64,000 nucleotides of DNA from an uncultured Lachnospiraceae bacterium (GCA_910578175.1 CAJTPF010000014.1:1-64000), one strand, 5' to 3'; shown: positions 1-8,555, counted from the first letter of the stretch. Notes: generated from the letters alone by a model not told the origin. Made by a program: numbers and translations.

Positions 1-16
1 TGAAGGAGTGACAGAC

Positions 17-385
17 ATGGTTAGTAAAAAATCAAGAACAGAAGTTCGTTTAAATAAACATAGAAGATTACGTAATCGTTTTACTGGTACTGCAGAAAGA
101 CCACGTTTAGCTGTGTTTAGAAGTAATAATCATATGTATGCTCAAATTATTGACGATACAGTTGGAAATACTTTAGTGTCAGCTTCAACACTTCAGAAAG
201 ATGTTAAGTCTGAATTGGAGAAGACCAATAACGTTGATGCTGCTGCATACTTAGGAACGGTAATTGCTAAGAAAGCATTGGAAAAGGGTATTACAACAGT
301 TGTCTTTGATAGAGGCGGATTCATATATCAAGGAAAGATCAAAGCTTTAGCAGACGCTGCCAGAGAAGCTGGATTAGAGTTCTAA
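17..385 (+). CDS. rplR: 50S ribosomal protein L18
   Basis: Binds 5S rRNA in the large subunit central protuberance. The 122-residue product has the L18 basic N-terminus (KKSRTEVRLNKHRRLRNR) and the family C-terminal DRGGFIYQGKIKALADAAREAG segment, and its length is normal. An in-frame GTG lies at 8, but it sits inside the AAGGAG site at 3-8; ATG at 17 has ideal spacing and is chosen. First complete gene of the distal spc operon; the TGA at 1-3 may end rplF, which cannot be verified here. Confidence 0.97.
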   Translation: MVSKKSRTEVRLNKHRRLRNRFTGTAERPRLAVFRSNNHMYAQIIDDTVGNTLVSASTLQKDVKSELEKTNNVDAAAYLGTVIAKKALEKGITTVVFDRGGFIYQGKIKALADAAREAGLEF

Positions 386-432
386 AATTCATATTCAATA
401 TTTGAATATATCCCATATAAGGAGGAAAACAC

Positions 433-942
433 ATGAAACGTACAATCGTTGATGCTAGTCAGTTAGAATTAGAAGAAAAAGTAGTATCAATTAAGCGTGT
501 TACAAAGGTTGTTAAAGGTGGACGTAACATGAGATTCGCAGCACTTGTTGTTGTCGGAGACGGTAACGGACACGTTGGTGCCGGCCTTGGAAAAGCGGCT
601 GAAATTCCAGAAGCTATTCGCAAAGGCAAAGAAGATGCCATAAAGAAACTGATAACAGTAGCAATTGATGATAACGCAAGTATTCCACATGATACAATAG
701 GAAAGTTCGGCAGTGCAGAAGTATTATTAAAGAAGGCTCCGGACGGTACCGGTGTCATCGCAGGCGGTCCTGCACGTAATGTACTGGAACTTGCAGGAAT
801 TAAGAATATCCGTACCAAATCATTAGGCTCAAACAATAAGCAGAACGTAGTTCTTGCTACCATAGAAGGTTTAGCCGGCTTAAAGACTCCGGAAGAAGTA
901 GCTAGACTTCGCGGTAAATCTGTAGAAGAAATCTTAAGCTAA
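433..942 (+). CDS. rpsE: 30S ribosomal protein S5
   Basis: Small-subunit protein important for decoding accuracy. The 169 residues hold the N-terminal dsRNA-binding-like S5 domain (VVKGGRNMRFAALVVVGDG, about residues 27-45) and the C-terminal S5 domain with IAGGPARNVLELAGIKN. An AAGGAGG site precedes the ATG. Standard position between rplR and rpmD. Confidence 0.98.
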   Translation: MKRTIVDASQLELEEKVVSIKRVTKVVKGGRNMRFAALVVVGDGNGHVGAGLGKAAEIPEAIRKGKEDAIKKLITVAIDDNASIPHDTIGKFGSAEVLLKKAPDGTGVIAGGPARNVLELAGIKNIRTKSLGSNNKQNVVLATIEGLAGLKTPEEVARLRGKSVEEILS

Positions 943-957
943 TAGGAGGAAAATAAG

Positions 958-1140
958 ATGGCAGATAAGTTAAAAATCACACTTGTTAAATCAACTATCG
1001 GCGCAATTCCAAAGCATAAGAAGACAGTTGCTGCTTTAGGCTTAAGAAAACTGAACAAGACAGTTGAAATGCCTGATAACGCGGCAGTCAGAGGTATGGT
1101 TCAACAGGTAAAACATCTAGTTAAAGTAGAAGAAATATAA
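958..1140 (+). CDS. rpmD: 50S ribosomal protein L30
   Basis: Short-form bacterial L30 of 60 residues, with the typical LKITLVKSTIGAIPKHKKTV start and the HLVKVEE end. It follows rpsE after 15 bases with its own AGGAGG site. Family length and operon position both fit. Confidence 0.97.
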   Translation: MADKLKITLVKSTIGAIPKHKKTVAALGLRKLNKTVEMPDNAAVRGMVQQVKHLVKVEEI

Positions 1141-1162
1141 TCACAGATAAGGAGGTGCGACG

Positions 1163-1603
1163 ATGGAATTATCTAATTTAAGACCTGCAGAAGGTTCAAA
1201 GCACAGCGATAATTTTAGAAGAGGCCGTGGACATGGTTCCGGAAACGGAAAGACAGCCGGCAAGGGACACAAGGGACAGAAAGCCCGTTCCGGAAGCCCG
1301 AGACCAGGCTTTGAAGGCGGACAGATGCCTTTATATAGAAGAATTCCGAAGAGAGGTTTTACAAACAGAAACTCTAAGGAGATCATCGGAATCAATGTTA
1401 GTGCACTGGAACGATTCGAAGACGGAGCAGTTGTTACTGTTGAGACTTTATTAGAAACAGGAATCGTAAAGAATCCGAAAGACGGTGTTAAAATTCTTGG
1501 ATATGGAGATATTACTAAGAAGCTTACAGTAAAGGCTAATGCATTCAGTGAAGGTGCAAAGCAGAAGATTGAAGCTCTTGGTGGAACCTGTGAGGTGATC
1601 TAA
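1163..1603 (+). CDS. rplO: 50S ribosomal protein L15
   Basis: Early-assembling 23S rRNA-binding protein, 146 residues. The Gly/Arg/Lys-rich N-terminal tail (GRGHGSGNGKTAGKGHKGQ, around residues 22-40) and the C-terminal KLTVKANAFSEGAKQKIEA segment are characteristic. The last base of the stop codon is the first base of the secY ATG, so translation of the two genes is coupled. Confidence 0.98.
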   Translation: MELSNLRPAEGSKHSDNFRRGRGHGSGNGKTAGKGHKGQKARSGSPRPGFEGGQMPLYRRIPKRGFTNRNSKEIIGINVSALERFEDGAVVTVETLLETGIVKNPKDGVKILGYGDITKKLTVKANAFSEGAKQKIEALGGTCEVI

Positions 1604-2928
1604 TGCTAAAAACACTGCGTGATGCATTAAAAATCAAAGAGATAAGACAAAGATTATTTTATACCTTCTGTATATTGGTTCTTGTCAGGCTGGGCAGTCA
1701 GCTGCCTCTTCCTGGCACCACTGCCGAATCCATTGCATCTGTAACAGAGCAGTTCAAGAATGGAGCATTTGGTTTTTTTGATGCATTGACAGGTGGTTCT
1801 TTTGAACAGATGTCATTATTTGCATTGAATATTACACCATATATTACATCTTCCATTATCATGCAGCTGCTTACGATCGCTATTCCGAAACTGGAAGAAA
1901 TGCAGAAAGATGGAGAAGAAGGCAGAAAGAAGATTACTGAAATAACCAGATACCTAACGATTGCACTGGCACTGATTGAAGGTACCGCAACGGCTATCAG
2001 CCTTGGAAATAAAGGACTTTTTGGTGCAACAGGCAATATGAGCACATTTGAATATGCATCATTCATCATTGTTGCAGTAGCAACGATGACATGTGGATCG
2101 GCATTACTTATGTGGATGGGTGAAAACATTACCGAAAAGGGTGTGGGTAACGGAATATCTATTATTCTGTTGATCAATATCATTTCAAGAATTCCAAATG
2201 ATATTGCAAATCTGTTTAATCAATTTGTTATAAATGCAAGTTCTGTAGGTGGAAAAGGCTTAGGTGCCGTAATGATCATTACGATCATTGTGGTTATCAT
2301 AGCATTCGTAGTTATACTGCAGGCTGCTGAGAGAAGAATACCGGTACAGTATTCCAAAAAGATGCAGGGAAGAAAGCTTGTGGGTGGAGCTTCCTCTCAT
2401 ATTCCTCTTAAAGTAAATACTGCCGGAGTTATTCCGATCATTTTTGCACAATCACTTTTGACTTTCCCGAATGTTATTGCCACGATGGTTACCGGTTCTA
2501 CGCCGGAGTGGACAAAATATCTGTTGACACAGTACTGGTGGAATCCGTCAAACTTAAAATACTCTATCGGATTTATCGTTTATATTATTATGGTTGTGGG
2601 ATTTGCATATTTCTACACCTCTATTACTTTCAATCCAATGGAAGTGGCTAATAATATGAAGAAACAGGGCGGATTCATTCCGGGTATCCGGCCGGGCAAG
2701 CCAACGCAGGATTATTTAAATACCATATTGAATTATATTGTATTTATCGGTGCTGTTGGCCTGCTGATTGTAGCAACGATACCGATCGCTTTTGCAGGAA
2801 TATGGAAAGCCACCGTTTCCTTTGGCGGAACATCATTGATCATTATCGTAGGTGTTGTGATCGAAACGCTGAAGAAGATAGAATCTATGATGTTGGTTCG
2901 TAACTATAAAGGATTTTTAAATGACTAA
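1603..2928 (+). CDS. secY: Protein translocase subunit SecY
   Basis: Channel subunit of the SecYEG translocon in the cytoplasmic membrane, 441 residues and about ten membrane helices. Visible signatures are the plug/TM2 region (PYITSSIIMQLLTIAIPKLE, near residues 80-100), the cytoplasmic loop with AAERRIPVQYSKKMQGRK, and NNMKKQGGFIPGIRPGKPT before the last helices. Overlaps rplO by one base (TAATG). Its ATPase partner secA lies far downstream at 59086. Confidence 0.98.
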   Translation: MLKTLRDALKIKEIRQRLFYTFCILVLVRLGSQLPLPGTTAESIASVTEQFKNGAFGFFDALTGGSFEQMSLFALNITPYITSSIIMQLLTIAIPKLEEMQKDGEEGRKKITEITRYLTIALALIEGTATAISLGNKGLFGATGNMSTFEYASFIIVAVATMTCGSALLMWMGENITEKGVGNGISIILLINIISRIPNDIANLFNQFVINASSVGGKGLGAVMIITIIVVIIAFVVILQAAERRIPVQYSKKMQGRKLVGGASSHIPLKVNTAGVIPIIFAQSLLTFPNVIATMVTGSTPEWTKYLLTQYWWNPSNLKYSIGFIVYIIMVVGFAYFYTSITFNPMEVANNMKKQGGFIPGIRPGKPTQDYLNTILNYIVFIGAVGLLIVATIPIAFAGIWKATVSFGGTSLIIIVGVVIETLKKIESMMLVRNYKGFLND

Positions 2929-2953
2929 ATTCCAAAGTAATAATATGATTAGG

Positions 2954-2984
2954 CAATGGAACAGGGCGCTGTCCTGTACCATTG
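2954..2984 (+). other. Strong hairpin in the secY-adk spacer
   Basis: CAATGGAACAGG and CCTGTACCATTG form a 12-bp stem with one mismatch around a seven-base loop. No run of T follows, so it is not a canonical intrinsic terminator. It could be an mRNA processing or stability element, or an attenuating structure between secY and adk. Function not shown by sequence alone. Confidence 0.55.
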
Positions 2985-3031
2985 TCAAAATTGCTTTAAG
3001 CATGAAACAATAAAAGAATGGAGATTTTTTT

Positions 3032-3676
3032 ATGAAGATTATTATGTTAGGTGCGCCTGGCGCCGGTAAGGGAACACAGGCAAAAATGATTGCAGATAAA
3101 TATTCAATACCGCATATATCCACTGGTGATATTTTCCGGGCGAATATTAAAAACGGTACGGAACTGGGAAAAAAGGCCAAGGAATATATGGATCAGGGAT
3201 TGCTGGTACCTGACGAGCTTACGGTAGACCTTGTGATCGACAGAGTCGCACAGGAAGACTGTAAGAACGGATATGTTCTGGACGGATTTCCAAGAACGAT
3301 TCCCCAGGCAGAAAGTCTGGATGCTGCTCTTGAGAAGCGGGGGGAAAAAGTGGATTACGCCATTAATGTGGAAGTACCGGATGAGAATATTATAAACCGT
3401 ATGTCCGGCAGGCGTGCATGTGTGGCATGTGGTGCAACATATCATATTGTTCATATACCGACAAAGACGGAAGGAATCTGCGACCGGTGCGGAAGTGAAC
3501 TGATCTTAAGAGATGATGACAAGCCGGAAACGGTTACAAAGCGTCTGAATGTATATCATGAGCAGACACAGCCGTTGATCGATTACTATAACGGAAAGAA
3601 CGTTTTGGTAGAAGTAGACGGAACCAGGGACATGAAAGATGTATTCGGCGATATCGTAAAGATATTAGGAGCATAA
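3032..3676 (+). CDS. adk: Adenylate kinase, zinc-lid type
   Basis: Catalyses ATP + AMP = 2 ADP in the cytosol. The 214-residue protein begins with the P-loop GAPGAGKGTQ (residues 7-16), carries the AMP-binding DGFPRTIPQAE motif, and has a four-cysteine zinc-binding lid (CVACG and CDRCG, roughly residues 130-153) as in Gram-positive long adenylate kinases. Sits in the usual secY-adk-map order, two bases ahead of map. Confidence 0.98.
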   Translation: MKIIMLGAPGAGKGTQAKMIADKYSIPHISTGDIFRANIKNGTELGKKAKEYMDQGLLVPDELTVDLVIDRVAQEDCKNGYVLDGFPRTIPQAESLDAALEKRGEKVDYAINVEVPDENIINRMSGRRACVACGATYHIVHIPTKTEGICDRCGSELILRDDDKPETVTKRLNVYHEQTQPLIDYYNGKNVLVEVDGTRDMKDVFGDIVKILGA

Positions 3677-3678
3677 AA

Positions 3679-4440
3679 ATGTCAGTAACAATTAAATCTC
3701 AAAAAGAAATTGAATTAATGCGTGAATCATGCCGGTTGCTGTCAATCGTGCATGATGAACTGGGAAAATCATTGAAACCGGGAATGTCGACTTTTGAAAT
3801 TGATCAGCTTGGTGAGGATATGATCCGAAGCTTCGGCTGTATTCCGAATTTTAAAAATTATCACGGCTATCCGGCTTCCGTCTGCGTGTCGGTAAATGAC
3901 GAGGTTGTACACGGAATTCCGAGCAAAAAGAGAATTTTGCAGGAAGGGGATATCGTAAGTCTGGATGCGGGTCTGATATATAAAGGATATCATTCGGATG
4001 CAGCAAGGACCCATGGAATCGGAACAGTCAGCCCGGAAGCCCGGCAGTTGATGGATGTAACAAAACAATGTTTTTTTGAGGGCATTAAATATGCGAAAGC
4101 CGGCTGTCATCTATATGAGATATCGGCGGCGATCGGAGCATATGCCGAAAGTTTTGGTTATGGTGTTGTCAGGGATCTGGTAGGACATGGAATCGGGACC
4201 GAATTGCATGAAGATCCTCAAATACCGAATTTTGCCCAGAAGAAGAGAGGCATTAAGTTACAGGCAGGAATGACTTTGGCAATTGAACCTATGATTAATG
4301 CAGGAACTTATGAAGTTGTTTGGCTTGATGATGATTGGACGGTTGTTACGGAAGATGGTTCATTATCCGCTCATTATGAGAATACGGTTCTTATCACGGA
4401 TGGTGAGCCGGAAATTCTTACCCTGCGAAGGGACGTCTGA
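3679..4440 (+). CDS. map: Methionine aminopeptidase, type I
   Basis: Removes initiator Met from nascent proteins. The 253 residues contain the pita-bread metal ligands: Asp in SLDAGLIYKGYHSDAARTHG, His in GHGIGTELHEDPQIPN, Glu in AIEPMI and Glu in AHYENTVLI. Spacing to adk is two bases, so the pair is probably co-translated. Confidence 0.97.
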   Translation: MSVTIKSQKEIELMRESCRLLSIVHDELGKSLKPGMSTFEIDQLGEDMIRSFGCIPNFKNYHGYPASVCVSVNDEVVHGIPSKKRILQEGDIVSLDAGLIYKGYHSDAARTHGIGTVSPEARQLMDVTKQCFFEGIKYAKAGCHLYEISAAIGAYAESFGYGVVRDLVGHGIGTELHEDPQIPNFAQKKRGIKLQAGMTLAIEPMINAGTYEVVWLDDDWTVVTEDGSLSAHYENTVLITDGEPEILTLRRDV

Positions 4441-4465
4441 GTAGTGGAAAGGCATAGGGATTTAG

Positions 4466-4741
4466 ATGGCAATATGTAAGATTGGTGAATTAGCAAGATC
4501 AAAGGCAGGTCATGATAAAGATGAAATCTTTGTCATAATTAATATAGAAGATGAATATGTATATCTTATTGACGGAAAGAACCGAAAGATTGAGAAACCC
4601 AAAAAGAAGAAAATGAAGCATATTCAGCCGATTCATTATATTGATTCCGAACTGCAGAATAAATTAAATTCAAATGTGAAGCTACAAAATGAAGATATCA
4701 GGAAAGCTTTAAAATGCTACAAGGCAAACAAGGAAATATAG
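4466..4741 (+). CDS. KOW-domain RNA-binding protein
   Basis: Small basic protein of 91 residues. The N-terminal part (KIGELARSKAGHDKDEIFVI) resembles the KOW fold of L14e/L19e-like proteins, followed by a Lys-rich stretch (KNRKIEKPKKKKMKH) likely to contact RNA. The gene sits between map and infA, a conserved place for this family in Clostridia and Bacilli relatives. A ribosome-associated role is inferred from context and domain; the exact function is unknown. Confidence 0.8.
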   Translation: MAICKIGELARSKAGHDKDEIFVIINIEDEYVYLIDGKNRKIEKPKKKKMKHIQPIHYIDSELQNKLNSNVKLQNEDIRKALKCYKANKEI

Positions 4742-4753
4742 GAGGTTGTTAGA

Positions 4754-4972
4754 ATGTCAAAAGCTGATGTAATAGAAGTAGAAGGAACCGTATTGGAGAA
4801 ATTACCGAACGCCATGTTTCAGGTAGAACTGGAAAACGGACATAAGGTATTGGCGCATATAAGCGGAAAACTTAGAATGAATTTCATTCGTATTCTTCCG
4901 GGAGACAAAGTTACCATAGAGTTATCACCGTATGACCTGACCAAAGGCAGGATCGTATGGAGAGATAAATAA
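4754..4972 (+). CDS. infA: Translation initiation factor IF-1
   Basis: Single S1/OB-fold protein of 72 residues that occupies the 30S A site during initiation. Shows the IF-1 pattern EGTVLEKLPNAMFQVELENG and the HISGKLRMNFIRILPGDKV core, ending KGRIVWRDK. An AGGAGG site lies seven bases before the ATG. Confidence 0.98.
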   Translation: MSKADVIEVEGTVLEKLPNAMFQVELENGHKVLAHISGKLRMNFIRILPGDKVTIELSPYDLTKGRIVWRDK

Positions 4973-4985
4973 TAAGGAAGAAATC

Positions 4986-5039
4986 AAAATTTTCCTTGAA
5001 AAAATTTTCCTTGAAAATTGGGAAAATGTATGTTATAGT
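4986..5039 (+). promoter_or_regulatory. Promoter with tandem 15-bp repeat before rpmJ
   Basis: TTGAAA at 5011-5016 and TATAGT at 5034-5039 are separated by 17 bases, a good sigma-A promoter. The -35 region lies in a perfect tandem duplication of AAAATTTTCCTTGAA (4986-5000 and 5001-5015), so a second -35-like TTGAA lies 15 bases upstream. This suggests a new transcript starting within the operon at rpmJ-rpsM. Confidence 0.65.
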
Positions 5040-5072
5040 TATAGTCGGACTTTTTTGAAAGGAGGATTCACT

Positions 5073-5186
5073 GTGAAAGTTAGGGCTTCAGTAAAACCAA
5101 TTTGCGAAAAATGCAAAATTATTAAGAGAAAAGGAAGCATCAGAGTAATCTGTGAAAATCCGAAACACAAACAGAGACAGGGCTAA
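5073..5186 (+). CDS. rpmJ: 50S ribosomal protein L36
   Basis: Thirty-seven residues, GTG start at 5073 after GAAAGGAGG. The zinc-ribbon form is intact: KPICEKCKII, then VICENPKHKQRQG with the C-terminal Cys and His ligands. Normal length and canonical place between infA and rpsM. Confidence 0.97.
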   Translation: MKVRASVKPICEKCKIIKRKGSIRVICENPKHKQRQG

Positions 5187-5217
5187 TTATAGCGTTGTTC
5201 CTTGGTTGTGGAAAGTC

Positions 5218-5394
5218 GTATATCATTGACATCGGTGAATGATATGCATTTATGTTGCGGCTGCAGCAATGAAACACTAGGACTAGTTGTATCATTGCTA
5301 TAAAATATAAAAATATTAATTAGATTAATTACGAAAATAAGGATAGTATGTCTGCGTTCTACATTTCAGACGTTAGGGATAACGGGCTACGCAG
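5218..5394 (+). promoter_or_regulatory. Structured leader ahead of rpsM
   Basis: The 257-base spacer between rpmJ and rpsM contains at least three inverted repeats: ATATCATT/AATGATAT (5220-5245), AGCAATGA/TCATTGCT (5262-5300) and TCTGCGT/ACGCAGA (about 5350-5396). None is followed by a T run. A folded leader of this size before the S13-S11-S4-alpha genes would fit autoregulation by a ribosomal protein, which is inference only; I do not recognise a named RNA family. Confidence 0.45.
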
Positions 5395-5443
5395 AGCATT
5401 GACTTATGACACAAGATTTTAATGATGGAGGTGTAATACACAC

Positions 5444-5812
5444 ATGGCTCGTATTTCAGGTGTTGATTTACCAAGAGAGAAACGTGTAGAGATAGGATTA
5501 ACTTATATCTATGGTATCGGAAGAAAAAGTTCAAATCGTATTCTTGCAGAAGCAAACGTTAATCCGGATACACGTGTAAGAGATTTAACAGACGAAGAAG
5601 TAAAGAGAATCAGTGAGGTTATTGACGCTTCACAGACCGTTGAAGGTGATTTGAGAAGAGAAATCGCTTTAAATATCAAAAGACTTCAGGAGATCGGATG
5701 CTACAGAGGTATTCGTCACAGAAAGGGACTTCCTGTTCGTGGACAGAAAACAAAGACAAATGCCAGAACACGTAAAGGACCTAAGAGAACAGTAGCAAAC
5801 AAGAAGAAGTAA
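5444..5812 (+). CDS. rpsM: 30S ribosomal protein S13
   Basis: Head protein of the 30S subunit contacting the P-site tRNA and forming intersubunit bridges. The 122 residues start ARISGVDLPREKRVEIGLTY, contain GCYRGIRHRKGLPVRGQ and end in a basic tail KGPKRTVANKKK. First gene of the alpha operon block. Confidence 0.98.
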   Translation: MARISGVDLPREKRVEIGLTYIYGIGRKSSNRILAEANVNPDTRVRDLTDEEVKRISEVIDASQTVEGDLRREIALNIKRLQEIGCYRGIRHRKGLPVRGQKTKTNARTRKGPKRTVANKKK

Positions 5813-5892
5813 TATGAACAGTTTTAGAATCAGGAATGATATTGTATTCCGACAAATCTTAAGAAAGAACCCATAAGGGAGGTTAGTTTAAA

Positions 5893-6285
5893 ATGGCTAA
5901 AGTTACAAAAAAAGTGACAAAAAAGCGTGTAAAGAAAAACGTTGAACGCGGACAAGCGCATATTCAATCATCTTTTAATAATACAATTGTAACATTAACT
6001 GATAATGAAGGAAATGCTCTTTCATGGGCAAGCGCTGGTGGTCTTGGTTTTAGAGGTTCAAGGAAATCTACTCCTTATGCAGCTCAGATGGCAGCGGAAA
6101 CTGCTACTAAGGCAGCTTTGGTACACGGCTTGAAATCAGTAGATGTTATGGTGAAAGGTCCGGGTTCCGGACGTGAGGCAGCAATTCGTGCGCTTCAGGC
6201 ATGTGGTCTTGAAGTTACAAGTATCAAGGACGTTACTCCGGTTCCTCACAATGGATGCCGCCCACCAAAACGTAGAAGAGTCTAA
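5893..6285 (+). CDS. rpsK: 30S ribosomal protein S11
   Basis: Platform protein of 130 residues. Recognised by HIQSSFNNTIVTLTDNEGN, the GFRGSRKSTPYAAQ segment and the C-terminal PVPHNGCRPPKRRRV. Lies between rpsM and rpsD with a GGGAGG ribosome binding site. Confidence 0.98.
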   Translation: MAKVTKKVTKKRVKKNVERGQAHIQSSFNNTIVTLTDNEGNALSWASAGGLGFRGSRKSTPYAAQMAAETATKAALVHGLKSVDVMVKGPGSGREAAIRALQACGLEVTSIKDVTPVPHNGCRPPKRRRV

Positions 6286-6301
6286 TAGGAGGTGCATATA
6301 G

Positions 6302-6895
6302 ATGGCAGTAAATAGAGTTCCTGTTCTTAAAAGATGTAGATCACTTGGTTTGGATCCGATTTATTTAGGAATAGATAAAAAATCAACAAGACAGTTAAAC
6401 AGAGCAAATAAAAAGATGAGTGAATATGGTCTTCAGTTAAGAGAAAAACAGAAGGCAAAATTCATCTATGGTGTATTAGAAAAACCTTTTAGAAATTACT
6501 ATGCAAAAGCACAGAAAATGAACGGCATGACAGGTGAAAATCTTATGATTTTACTTGAGCTTAGACTTGACAATGTTCTGTTTCGTTTAGGGTATGCCAG
6601 AACAAGAAAAGAAGCCAGACAGATCGTTGACCATAAGCATGTGCTGGTAAACGGCAAGCAGGTTAACATCCCTTCATATTTAGTAAAGGCCGGTGACACG
6701 ATCGAAATAAAAGAGAAACATAAAGATTCTCAGAGATATAAGGATATACTGGAAGTTACAGATGGCAGATTAGTTCCGGAATGGCTGGATGCAAATCATG
6801 AAAATCTCAGCGGAACCGTAAAAGAAATTCCAACAAGAGAAATCATTGATGTACCGGTTGATGAAATGCTTATCGTCGAATTATATTCTAAATAG
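6302..6895 (+). CDS. rpsD: 30S ribosomal protein S4
   Basis: Primary 16S rRNA-binding protein, 197 residues. The S4 RNA-binding domain (LDNVLFRLGYARTRKEARQ, near residues 95-115) is clear. The N-terminus (MAVNRVPVLKRCRSLGLDP) lacks the zinc-binding cysteine cluster of some S4 proteins. Sixteen bases behind rpsK with AGGAGG. Confidence 0.97.
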   Translation: MAVNRVPVLKRCRSLGLDPIYLGIDKKSTRQLNRANKKMSEYGLQLREKQKAKFIYGVLEKPFRNYYAKAQKMNGMTGENLMILLELRLDNVLFRLGYARTRKEARQIVDHKHVLVNGKQVNIPSYLVKAGDTIEIKEKHKDSQRYKDILEVTDGRLVPEWLDANHENLSGTVKEIPTREIIDVPVDEMLIVELYSK

Positions 6896-6937
6896 GCTTA
6901 GGCAATTCCTAAAAATCATAAAAGGAGGGGCTTTACA

Positions 6938-7897
6938 GTGTTCGATTTTCAAGTACCAAATATTGAGATTGCGGAAATCTCTGATGACAACAGATTTGGA
7001 AAATTTGTCGTAGAACCTCTGGAAAGAGGATACGGTACAACTCTTGGTAATTCATTGAGAAGGATCATGCTTTCTTCCTTACCGGGAGCAGCAGTTAGTC
7101 AGGTTAAATTCGACGGTGTTTTACATGAGTTCAGTTCCATTCCGGGCGTTAAGGAAGACGTGACTGAAATTATTATGAATATCAAGGAATTAGCTATTGT
7201 AAATAACAGCAGCAATTCCGGCCCTATAACAGCTTATGTTGAAAAGACAGGCGACGGTGTTGTAACAGCAGGTGATATCCAGGTAGACTCTGATGTAGAG
7301 ATCATGAACAAGGATCTGGTGATCGCTACCCTGAGCGGTGGAAAAGACAGCCGTTTTTATGCGGAACTGACCATCACGAAAGGCAGAGGATATGTAGGGG
7401 CAGATAAGAACAAGAATGATGAGCTTCCGATTGGAGTTATCGCCATTGATTCTATTTATACACCGGTTGAAAGAGTAAATATGCAGATCGAGAATACTCG
7501 TGTCGGGCAGATTACTGATTTTGACAAACTTACATTAGAAGTATATACAAACGGAACGTTGGCTCCGGACGAAGCAGTAAGTCTGGCAGCAAAAGTATTA
7601 AGCGAACATTTAAGCTATTTCATTAATCTGTCGGAGAAGGCCAAGACCGTTGATATCATGGCTGAGCCGGTAGTAAATGAAAAAGTGAAAGTGTTAGAAA
7701 TGAACATTGATGAATTAGAGTTATCCGTTCGTTCATACAATTGTCTGAAGAGAGCGGGTATTAATACGGTACAGGAACTGACCAACAGAACTGCGGAAGA
7801 TATGATGAAGGTTCGGAATCTTGGACGTAAGTCACTGGAAGAAGTATTTGCCAAGTTAAAAGACTTGGGATTACAGCTTAAGGACAGCGATAATTAA
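6938..7897 (+). CDS. rpoA: RNA polymerase alpha subunit
   Basis: Scaffold of RNA polymerase; 319 residues. N-terminal dimerisation domain with FVVEPLERGYGTTLGNSLRR, C-terminal domain with ELELSVRSYNCLKRAGINTV and MKVRNLGRKSLEEV (the UP-element/activator-binding helices). Starts with GTG at 6938 after AAAGGAGGGG. Normal position after rpsD. Confidence 0.98.
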   Translation: MFDFQVPNIEIAEISDDNRFGKFVVEPLERGYGTTLGNSLRRIMLSSLPGAAVSQVKFDGVLHEFSSIPGVKEDVTEIIMNIKELAIVNNSSNSGPITAYVEKTGDGVVTAGDIQVDSDVEIMNKDLVIATLSGGKDSRFYAELTITKGRGYVGADKNKNDELPIGVIAIDSIYTPVERVNMQIENTRVGQITDFDKLTLEVYTNGTLAPDEAVSLAAKVLSEHLSYFINLSEKAKTVDIMAEPVVNEKVKVLEMNIDELELSVRSYNCLKRAGINTVQELTNRTAEDMMKVRNLGRKSLEEVFAKLKDLGLQLKDSDN

Positions 7898-7931
7898 TCT
7901 GTGTTCTAAGTAAAGGAGGTAAGATTTAGAA

Positions 7932-8468
7932 ATGGCAGGATATAGAAAGCTTGGAAGAACTTCAAGTCAGAGAAAAGCTATGTTAAGAAGCCTTGCAACA
8001 GCTTTGATCGAAAATGGAAAAATCGAAACGACAGAGGCCAGAGCAAAGGAAGTTCGTAAGATAGTAGAAGGCTTAATTGCCATGGCAGTTAAGGAAAAGG
8101 ATAACTACGAAGAAGTTACGGTTAAGTCTAAAATATATGTGAAAGATAAAGACGGCAAGAGAGTTAAGGAAGAAGTGGACGGCAAGAAAGTTGACAAGGT
8201 TGATTTTGTTGACAAGACGATCAAGAAGGACAGTCCTTCCCGTCTTCACGCAAGAAGAAAGATGCTGAAAGTTCTTTATCCGGTAAAGGAAGTTCCGGCT
8301 GAAAATGCAGGAAAGAAAAAGAATACAAAAACTGTAGACTTAACTCAGAAATTATTTGATGAAGTTGCACCTAAATATGTTGGCAGAAACGGTGGATACA
8401 CACGTATCATTAAAATCGGACCACGTAAGGGCGATGCTGCAATGCAGGTAATACTTGAGTTAGTATAG
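7932..8468 (+). CDS. rplQ: 50S ribosomal protein L17 with internal insertion
   Basis: The ends are ordinary L17: MAGYRKLGRTSSQRKAMLRS at the N-terminus and GGYTRIIKIGPRKGDAAM at the C-terminus. At 178 residues it is about 60 longer than the usual 115-130. The extra sequence lies around residues 56-100 and is rich in charged residues (KDKDGKRVKEEVDGKKVDKV), with a second Lys-rich piece near 120. The insert is in frame and the flanking L17 parts are intact, so the gene should be functional. Last gene of the alpha operon. Confidence 0.96.
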   Translation: MAGYRKLGRTSSQRKAMLRSLATALIENGKIETTEARAKEVRKIVEGLIAMAVKEKDNYEEVTVKSKIYVKDKDGKRVKEEVDGKKVDKVDFVDKTIKKDSPSRLHARRKMLKVLYPVKEVPAENAGKKKNTKTVDLTQKLFDEVAPKYVGRNGGYTRIIKIGPRKGDAAMQVILELV

Positions 8469-8480
8469 AATAAAAATCAG

Positions 8481-8519
8481 GAGTCAAGGGCAGATGTGAG
8501 TTTGTTCTTGGCTCTTTTT
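8481..8519 (+). terminator. Intrinsic terminator of the alpha operon
   Basis: GAGTCAAG (8481-8488) pairs with CTTGGCTC (8507-8514, one G-T pair) and is followed by TTTTT. It overlaps a GTG-started upstream extension of the next reading frame, which argues that the next gene really begins at 8556. Confidence 0.85.
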
Positions 8520-8555
8520 CTCATAAAAAGGAATATAAAGAGTGAGGTAGCCGTT

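Noticed and set aside
459..863. Long minus-strand open frame opposite rpsE
   Set aside because: Fully antisense to a certain ribosomal protein gene, no ribosome binding site, no family.
8496..8555. Upstream GTG extension of ecfA1
   Set aside because: It runs through the alpha-operon terminator hairpin and its T run; ATG 8556 has a ribosome binding site and the normal family N-terminus.
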